Below, piece by piece: positions 15,148 to 20,472 of a stretch of DNA of 20,472 bases (the first letter of the stretch is position 1; the number at the start of each line of letters is the position of its first letter). Made by a program: the position numbers and the translations under genes. The notes below the pieces were generated by a model, which worked only from the letters and a program-made list of their open reading frames with translations, did not search any database and was not told where the DNA came from. Source of the DNA: HGM11788 sp964654945 (GTDB lineage: Bacteria > Bacillota > Clostridia > Lachnospirales > CAG-274); NCBI GenBank assembly GCA_964654945.1, contig CAZZLN010000030.1, positions 1 to 20,472 of the forward strand, read 5' to 3'.

Positions 15148-15535
15148 ATCCCATATATAAGTTTTCCGCCTCGAAAAAAATACCGACACCAATCTCTTTC
15201 AGCTCTCGGCTGTATTTAAGAACGGTGACGGTATTTCGTGCAAACCTTGATATGGACTTTGTAAATATTAAATCTATTTTTCCTGCTCTTGCATCAGACA
15301 GCATTTGCTGCAGGCCCGGTCTTTTTTCCTTAGAGCCTGTCATTGCTCTATCGTGATATATGCCTACAAACTCATATTCAGGATTTGACTTTATAAGCCT
15401 TTCGTATGTAGAGGTCTGATTTTCAAGAGATAGTGCCTGCTCATCACTCCCTGTGGAAACTCGGCAATAGGCACATACCTTTAACCTTTTAGGCTGCAGC
15501 TCAGGCAGACTTGGATTTATTATTCTTACTCGCAT
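15146..15535 (-). pseudogene. Serine recombinase 1, N-terminal catalytic fragment
   Basis: The catalytic domain of the prophage serine recombinase. From ATG 15535, with AGGAAAGGAG upstream, it reads MRVRIINPSL..., then CAYCRVSTGSDEQ with nucleophile Ser27, SKSISRFARNT in the middle, and GVGIFFEAEN at codons up to 125. Element DNA then adds four codons (LYMG) and a stop. The remaining 299 residues are at 466-1365. The break falls at the end of the catalytic domain before its long helix, so the fragment should not be active. An in-frame extension to 15568 lacks a ribosome site. Position beyond the lysis genes supports its being the prophage integrase or one of its partners. Confidence 0.92.
15161..15174. 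repeat. Right attachment core of the inserted element
   Basis: GTTTTC-CGC-CTCGA, followed outward by A-rich recombinase coding sequence, so TTTTC and GAAAA arms flank the 6 bases CGCCTC. It pairs with 1366-1379, which has TTT in place of CGC. Confidence 0.75.
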
Positions 15536-15622
15536 TTTCGCACTCCTTTCCTCATATAAAGTCACCATTATATATCACTCTAAACTGCTTAAAAGTCAAG
15601 CAATTTAGCGTTTTTTAGCAAC

Positions 15623-15651
15623 AAAAAAGCAGACTATTTTTCAAGCCTGCT
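15623..15651 (-). terminator. Terminator after Abi_2, isolating the recombinase gene
   Basis: Read on the minus strand, AGCAG (15647-15651 complement) pairs with CTGCT (15628-15632 complement) and is followed by TTTTTT. It would end the Abi_2 transcript before the recombinase. Confidence 0.7.
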
Positions 15652-15704
15652 ATAAAATCATCTCTAAAAATAATATACATTGTCTATATGAGCCTAATTA
15701 TATA

Positions 15705-16637
15705 CTATTTTAATTTAGATCTTGTTATCTCTTTCCAGTTATCCGGGAATCCCATATCTTGCATCAACTTATCTTTTGGCAAATGTGTACATGACTTTTC
15801 AACTTTATTAAGTAATAATACAAGAGATTTTTTAAAACTTAAGAAATCTTTGTTATCTAATAAATACCGTAAGGCAATGACTACAGCAAACAAATCCCTT
15901 TTGCCCTGTGTATATTGACCACCTTTTGACGGAATATTCAATTTTTTATGTAACACTGTATTAGAAATATCATCAGTTGTTTTAAAGGAATACAATCTTT
16001 CTGCATGGGCACAAACATTTCTGCATTTGGCAACAACTGTTATCATCTGATGGAATTGCTTTATATTTAAGTATTCAAAATGCTTACATACTTGAGCCTG
16101 TATAGTTTGCAATGAATATTGATACATAGCAGATACATTTCCAAAAGTTAATGCATTCATTAACACCCACAATGGCACATTTCCATAAACCGAATTGTGA
16201 TGATTTATATATGCATAATTGCTTGGACTACCTGAAGCACCTGCCAAAACAGCAATAAGCCTTGCTATTCCGTTTCTATTCTTTGGTACATTATTAAAAT
16301 TATTTGCATCTAAATATGCTGATTGTTTTTCTCCATACTTTTCACAAAAATAATATGATAATGTTGATTTTAACTGTCGTTCAATCGGCAGTATGTATTT
16401 TAAAAACAAAGCTCTTAAATCCTCGTCAAAATGATAAAAAGCAACTATTTCCTCAAATGTAACTCCATCAATATAATTTTTAGTTATGGGATTTTTAAAC
16501 AGACGTTTATATCCACCTATAAGCGAATAATAACTATATTTAATCAACATATTTCTGGCAAAATCAGGGTTGCTAATTATTAAGTTTTTCTCCTTCAATT
16601 TTTCAATTTGCTGCTCATAATTCATAAACGGCTTCAT
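15705..16637 (-). CDS. Abi_2 (AbiD/AbiF-type) abortive infection protein
   Basis: A 310-residue protein of the Abi_2 family. The start MKPFMNYEQQIEKLKEKNLIISNPDFARNMLIKYSYYSLIGGYKRLF, then FYHFDEDLRALFLKYILPIERQLKS, is characteristic. It carries the HEPN-type motif RNVCAH (Arg206, His211) in VVAKCRNVCAHAERLY. Family members are HEPN proteins that stop phage growth, probably by cutting RNA on infection. ATG 16637 has TTAGGAG at good spacing; ATG 16646 overlaps that site. It lies between the lysis cassette and the integrase and is bounded by terminators on both sides. This is the usual location for lysogenic-conversion (superinfection immunity) cargo with its own promoter. Confidence 0.9.
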   Translation of the reverse strand: MKPFMNYEQQIEKLKEKNLIISNPDFARNMLIKYSYYSLIGGYKRLFKNPITKNYIDGVTFEEIVAFYHFDEDLRALFLKYILPIERQLKSTLSYYFCEKYGEKQSAYLDANNFNNVPKNRNGIARLIAVLAGASGSPSNYAYINHHNSVYGNVPLWVLMNALTFGNVSAMYQYSLQTIQAQVCKHFEYLNIKQFHQMITVVAKCRNVCAHAERLYSFKTTDDISNTVLHKKLNIPSKGGQYTQGKRDLFAVVIALRYLLDNKDFLSFKKSLVLLLNKVEKSCTHLPKDKLMQDMGFPDNWKEITRSKLK

Positions 16638-16666
16638 AATTAGCATCTCCTAAACCTCATATGTAG

Positions 16667-16692
16667 AAAAAAGGAGCCCACGCATGAGCTCC
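16667..16692 (-). terminator. Terminator of the prophage late operon
   Basis: On the minus strand the stem GGAGC...GCTCC, one extra inner pair and a short loop are followed by TTTTTT. It lies about 130 bases beyond the amidase stop. Confidence 0.85.
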
Positions 16693-16735
16693 TCCGGTCG
16701 CAGGCCTCGCAGGTGTCTGCAACACAACCACTAAG
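16693..16735 (-). ncRNA. GC-rich stretch before the late terminator, possible small structured RNA
   Basis: On the minus strand the text GTTGTGTTGCAGACACCTGC is followed by GAGGCCTGCGACC and runs straight into the terminator. It holds a direct repeat CCTGCGA and a GCAG/CTGC pair, in sharp contrast with the AT-rich DNA around it. No ORF uses it. A 3'-end processed RNA of the late transcript or an independent small RNA are options; it may also be only a GC-rich untranslated tail. Confidence 0.3.
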
Positions 16736-16825
16736 CATATTTTAAAGTATCTTAACAAATTTGTCAAGATAAATATGCTAAATTATTATATTCATAAATA
16801 GTAAAACCTATTCATAAAAATTGTT

Positions 16826-17651
16826 TTACCTTGCTCTTACCACAACTCTACTACTTTCATATCCCACATCAAAAGCTCCTGTAACAATCGCCAAACTTCG
16901 TATCGGCACATAGTTATTTCCATTAATATTCACAGCCTCAATTGATGTTTCTATACCATCCACAACGAGTTGTAATTCATTTGGCTTGTTTCTTATACTC
17001 GGAATTTTAGTATTCTCATCATATCCAACAGCAAAGCCTCCCTGCTCCAAATCACTGATAGCAATATAGTTCTTGTCATTTTTTAGTATTCTTGCCACCT
17101 TATAGTTTTTACCATTAATGTTTATATTTATTGTTTCAACCATTTCATCAATCTCCTTTTTTATCTCTGTGGTGGTTAATCTTGCCTTAAACTCATTCCA
17201 CGCCTTATTATCCCTTACATAAGGCTCAGGACATATTTTACCTGTTACATCAAAATGCCTGATAACATTTGTAATCGGTATATTGTACCTAGCCATAAGT
17301 TGCTTAACAAGCCACACTGCATTATCAATCGTTTTGGGCTTAAAAGCATATTTTCCATTTGACATATATGAACACATTTCCACACCAATGCTGTTGCTGT
17401 TACGACAGTATGGGTGCTTAATAGCTATTGGCACCACAATGCCAAGCTATGTTTTTATCCTCTATAGACTGATAAATAGAGGCTTCGTCCACGAAGTAAT
17501 GTGCCGATGCACCTCTGTAAGATTTGAAATAGTTTGTATTTGCAAGTGCCGTATCACCATTATTGCCTGTGTAATGCACAACTATGTACTTAATTCTGCT
17601 CCGTGTACCAACATTCCAATTCTGAGTTGTAAGATTCTGTTTAATCTCCAT
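16826..17651 (-). pseudogene. N-acetylmuramoyl-L-alanine amidase endolysin, frameshifted
   Basis: Amidase_2-type endolysin that would cut peptidoglycan at lysis. The first part (17651-17418) has YIVVHYTGNNGDTA with zinc ligand His, then HYFVDEASIYQSIEDKNIAWHCGANSY and a stop. The second part continues in another frame as KHPYCRNSNSIGVEMC, then NVIRHFDVTGKICPEP with the second His and Cys ligands. Removing one T from TATTAAG at about 17417-17422 would fuse the halves into a normal amidase. The C-terminus has stalk-like repeats (ININGKNYKVARILKNDKNYIAISDLE and a similar end). ATG 17651 is chosen for AGGAGG spacing; it overlaps the holin end. It is a pseudogene unless the base is a sequencing error. 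Confidence 0.88.
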
Positions 17652-18054
17652 TTTCATTATCCTCCTTGTTAATCTGCAAAAGCACTGTTTTAAGTTTTTC
17701 CGGAATAGGCAGACCGATTAAAGCTGCGTTTTCAAGTATTGAAATACCCTCATTTGAGATATAAAAAAATACGACCGCTGTGCGAGCCGCATTACCTGTT
17801 TTAATTATGTTTATATCAATCATATTTGCAATGGCCACCAAAAGGAAAATAGTAACCTTCTTGGCTATTCCCTTAAAGCCTATTTCACTTGAAAGCCTTT
17901 TCTGCACACAGGCAGCCATAACTCCCGTAAAGTAATCAACAATTACAAAAACAATAAGGGCATAAAGAAAGCCGTCCAGTCCTCCGAACAGCCAACCAAG
18001 AAAACCACCTATTGCTGCAAAACCAACATTAATTCCTTCAATAATTTCTCTCAT
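17641..18054 (-). CDS. Phage holin (holin_4/TcdE-like family)
   Basis: A 137-residue membrane protein. Hydrophobic segments: GFAAIGGFLGWLFGGLDGFLYALIVFVIVDYFTGVMAA (two close helices, about 11-49) and VTIFLLVAIANMIDIN (about 68-83), with ARTAVVFFYISNEGISILENAALIG near 90-113. The VDYFTGVMAA and FYISNEGISILENAALIG phrases mark the Cp-1/TcdE holin family. It makes membrane holes that let the endolysin reach the wall. The gene starts 13 bases after the tail-fibre gene stop and overlaps the amidase start, the typical lysis pair. It looks intact. Confidence 0.92.
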   Translation of the reverse strand: MREIIEGINVGFAAIGGFLGWLFGGLDGFLYALIVFVIVDYFTGVMAACVQKRLSSEIGFKGIAKKVTIFLLVAIANMIDINIIKTGNAARTAVVFFYISNEGISILENAALIGLPIPEKLKTVLLQINKEDNENGD

Positions 18055-18067
18055 TTTCTTTCCCTCT

Positions 18068-19717
18068 TTAAATCCTTAAATCAATACTTGAATGACCATA
18101 AATTGCTGTGTTGTTTTTATGTCCTTCGTTTGCAAACTTGACGGAAATATTATTATAACCACTACTGATATTTGCACCTATCACACCACCAAAATTAGTA
18201 CAATCACCAAAGTCAAACATAACAGCACCATTATCACTAAAACTCTTAAATACTCGACAGTTCTGTATTCTTGTATAATTACAATCATTAGTCCCTCTTA
18301 TGCAAGCACCAAAGTTTGATGTTTCAGAGGCATTAAAAATAAAGAATACATCATCATAAACAGCACTATTAGTTTGTTGCAAAACCATAGGAACAGGTGA
18401 TGTTACATTCTTATCACAAAGCATAATGCTTTTTATTCTTACATTCTGACCAGTGATTATAAAAATAGGCTTAGCCTCTCCTGCACCCTCATCAGCAGGT
18501 TGATGAATTGCTGTAGCATAACCACAACCCTCGATAGTGATAGCTTTTGTTAATTCAATTGCTTCCTCGTTATATTGAAGATTGTATGTACCATCTAAAA
18601 GCTCAACTCTGCCACCCTGTGCAGCAGCATTTATTGCTGTCTTTAAAACACTGCTTGCATTTGTTGATGTGCAAGTGTAGTCAGCATTTGCTTTCAGCGG
18701 ATTTTTAGTATCATAGGTTGCAACAACAATATGTGTCCTGTTATTGATATTGAGATTGCTGATTGCACTGTATACTGCACCGCTTGTTACAAGGTTTGTA
18801 TTACCATTACTTACAGATGTGGCAACACCCTTTGTTGCTGCTGCGCCTAAACCTAAATTAGTCCTTGCTGACGCCACTGTTGTAGCACCTGTGCCACCCT
18901 TTGATATTGGTAGAGTACCTTCAATTTCACTATCCGTCAAATTGTGACTATGTATTCCGTCAGCCTTTGCATTAATTAATTCTGCAACAGACAAATCACC
19001 GATTTTAAGCTCTTTACTTGCTCTTATGGTATCAGCCTTAACAGTTGCCACCTTAAACACAGCATTATCAGTTCTGCACACTATATTAAGACCATACAGT
19101 TCAACATAAGTACCGTTACCATTTTCATCAGACTCAACCCTTGTCATAATACCCGCATCAGGAGTTTTGGTCGGCATATTGTTACCATCGGTTATCGGCG
19201 TATCTCCATATACACCAACAATAAATTTTCTGCTACCATCACTTGCATTTTGAGAGCTGTTGTCCGTATATACAGCACCCTTTGCCTTACTGAAATGAAT
19301 ACCCTGTTCTTTTTGGGTTATGCCACCTACTACAATTACATCAGAGGAAATATTATTCGCTTTTAGCACAGTTAAATCAACTGTTTTAAAGACAGCATTA
19401 CCAGCCTCATCAATTTTAGCAAGTACATATAAATTACTTTTATCTCCTGTTACCATTTCTTCTGTTAGGTTCTCGCCATCAGCACAAGGGTCAACAGAAA
19501 CAATTTTAATACCACCTTCCACATAAATAGCATTATCAGTTCTCAGGTGCATACCATTTATGTCAACATATTTGTTTCCCTTTTCATCAGTGTAGGTAGG
19601 CACTGTAATCTGTCCGAGGTTTTCGTCGATTATATCCATATTGGCATTGATGTCTGCTATATCGGCAACATCAGTATAATCAAGCTTTTTCAATTTTAAG
19701 TTTTTGGTTTCTTTCAT
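18068..19717 (-). CDS. Phage tail fibre / receptor-binding protein
   Basis: A 549-residue structural protein. The N-terminal part begins MKETKNLKLKKLDYTDVADIADINANMDIID, a common start for fibre or appendage proteins joining the baseplate. The middle has HSHNLTDSEIEGTLPISKGGTGATTVASARTNLGLGAA, the GGTGATT repeat found in many tail fibres. The C-terminal 200 residues (LLDGTYNLQYNEEAIELTKAITIEGCGYATAI..., NVRIKSIMLCDKN) fit a right-handed beta-helix like pectate-lyase-type receptor or depolymerase domains. Its ATG overlaps the baseplate J stop by one base (TAATG), with GGAGG inside the previous gene. No tail protein I gene lies between them. Host binding is inferred from class. Confidence 0.85.
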   Translation of the reverse strand: MKETKNLKLKKLDYTDVADIADINANMDIIDENLGQITVPTYTDEKGNKYVDINGMHLRTDNAIYVEGGIKIVSVDPCADGENLTEEMVTGDKSNLYVLAKIDEAGNAVFKTVDLTVLKANNISSDVIVVGGITQKEQGIHFSKAKGAVYTDNSSQNASDGSRKFIVGVYGDTPITDGNNMPTKTPDAGIMTRVESDENGNGTYVELYGLNIVCRTDNAVFKVATVKADTIRASKELKIGDLSVAELINAKADGIHSHNLTDSEIEGTLPISKGGTGATTVASARTNLGLGAAATKGVATSVSNGNTNLVTSGAVYSAISNLNINNRTHIVVATYDTKNPLKANADYTCTSTNASSVLKTAINAAAQGGRVELLDGTYNLQYNEEAIELTKAITIEGCGYATAIHQPADEGAGEAKPIFIITGQNVRIKSIMLCDKNVTSPVPMVLQQTNSAVYDDVFFIFNASETSNFGACIRGTNDCNYTRIQNCRVFKSFSDNGAVMFDFGDCTNFGGVIGANISSGYNNISVKFANEGHKNNTAIYGHSSIDLRI

Positions 19718-20472
19718 TATTCAACCTCCATTTCAAAAGCATTTAGTGAAAATATTTCCGTTTCGGTGCAAGCGATATTTATATACCCATTGTTAACCTT
19801 GAAATCAGTTACATCGTTTACTCCGTCACTACTTAATGCAATGTTAAGTAGCTTTGCATAGCTTAACTCCGTCTTTTGGAAATTTATCTGTGACAGATAA
19901 TTACTTATGTTGGTCTTGATATTATTAAGCACTTCATCAGCATCAAGTGTATTGTCAAGCTCGACTTTACCGCTTATATTTACAGCCTTAATACCCGCTG
20001 AAAAAACCTCGCATATTGCCCCGATTGGTGCAACACCTGAACCGTCACCATTTTTATTAGGGTCGATATAATCCTGCACAAGCCTTACAGTTGCAGTATC
20101 GGCAACACCACCGTTATCGTCACAAATATAAACATTTACCTTGTTTGCAATCTTTGTATCTCTTGTTGCCTTTGCACCACCAACACCAGCACACTCCGTT
20201 GCCCAGAGTATATAGTGTGCTTTGTTTCCGCTTGTGGCCGGCATACTCAAACGGAGATAATACCTATCACGCAAGGCATCATCTGTTTCCTCATCTGTAC
20301 CACCTTCCGTTGCTGTGGAATTTGTAATTGATGTAACATAGGCATTAGAAGTCACAAGCACGCACTGTAACAGTGTTAGTTCCCACATTCCCGTCATCAC
20401 CTGCATTAACAGCCTCAATAGGGGCTGTAAAAAAAGTCTCAAAAGAAAAATCGCTGTAGGCATAGCACTTAC
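19717..20472 (-). pseudogene. Baseplate J-like protein, 5' end beyond window, frameshifted
   Basis: Baseplate protein of contractile or long-tailed phages (gpJ-like). The readable long part has SNAYVTSITNSTATEGGTDEETDDALRDRYYLRLSMPATSGNKAHYILWATE, the classic 'VTN..A..GGTDEETD..LR.RY' signature, and continues to FSLNAFEMEVE at 19717. Upstream of about 20360 the family-like reading (DFSFETFFTAPIEAVNAGDD and on to GNVGTNTVTV) is in a different frame. That frame ends at a TAA at 20345-20347, and the long frame upstream of there turns to non-family residues. One base gained at GTGCGTGCTTG would explain it. The gene runs off the window, so overall integrity is unknown. Confidence 0.82.

Larger units (their letters stand above)
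1366..15174. mobile_element. PICI-like phage satellite (about 13.8 kb) integrated in a prophage serine recombinase gene
   Basis: The boundaries are set by the split recombinase: its N-terminal part ends at 15161 and its C-terminal part resumes at 1365, in the same frame. The borders share GTTTTC-nnn-CTCGA (TTT at the left, CGC at the right). The content follows the SaPI/PICI order: integrase and repressor leftward, then AlpA/Xis-like, primase-helicase and an iteron origin rightward, followed by cargo. It encodes one capsid protein but no terminase, portal, protease, tail or conjugation genes, which argues against a full phage or an ICE. The length is within the usual satellite range. The integrated-element call is strong; the name 'satellite' rests on gene order and missing modules. 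Confidence 0.85.

Noticed and set aside
1366..15174. Integrative conjugative element.
   Set aside because: There are no relaxase, coupling protein or type IV secretion genes; the replication protein, origin and capsid gene point to a phage satellite.
17418..17437. Programmed frameshift in the amidase gene.
   Set aside because: The break at TATTAAG is not a slippery heptamer followed by visible structure, and endolysins of this class are not known to me to need one; a mutation or read error is simpler.

Overview
This AT-rich window looks like the genome of a low-G+C Gram-positive anaerobe, probably a gut-type Clostridia. The signs are strong AGGAGG-type ribosome sites, the clostridial XRE-inserted tyrosine integrase family, a DUF6809 protein, a 'virulence-related' mobile-element protein and tandem small serine recombinases. 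The species cannot be read from the sequence.

Two mobile elements are nested. The outer one is the right-hand end of a prophage, transcribed leftward (minus strand). From 20472 down to 15161 it holds baseplate J (partial, frameshifted), tail fibre, holin, amidase endolysin (frameshifted), a GC-rich terminator block, an Abi_2 protein and the first 125 codons of a serine recombinase. The rest of that recombinase lies about 13.8 kb away at 466-1365, followed by a second, overlapping serine recombinase gene (1-608) that runs off the window.

The inner element (about 1366-15174) splits the first recombinase at codons that read FFE-(A/K)-EN-INT. Both borders carry GTTTTC-nnn-CTCGA and differ only in the three central bases. 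Joining the borders restores one 424-residue recombinase frame. The inner element is laid out like a Gram-positive phage-inducible chromosomal island (PICI/SaPI). A leftward tyrosine integrase and XRE repressor face a rightward AlpA/Xis-like HTH protein and a primase-SF3 helicase. Next come an iteron-flanked AT-rich block that looks like a replication origin, two small ORFs and a single HK97-type major capsid protein. No terminase, portal, protease or tail genes are present in it. This architecture suggests a phage satellite.

The satellite's right half is cargo. It has two small leftward genes separated by a duplicated GC-rich motif, then a winged-helix small protein divergent from a type II restriction endonuclease, beta-class methyltransferase and HEPN-motif protein operon, and finally a leftward DUF3800 and Dam-type (D12) methyltransferase pair. 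Prophage and satellite together therefore carry several likely anti-phage functions: R-M, HEPN, Abi_2 and possibly DUF3800/Dam. The satellite genes look intact, whereas the prophage has three lesions. The most notable idea is that the satellite sits in a conserved coding motif of a prophage integrase gene, so that its excision would regenerate that gene.
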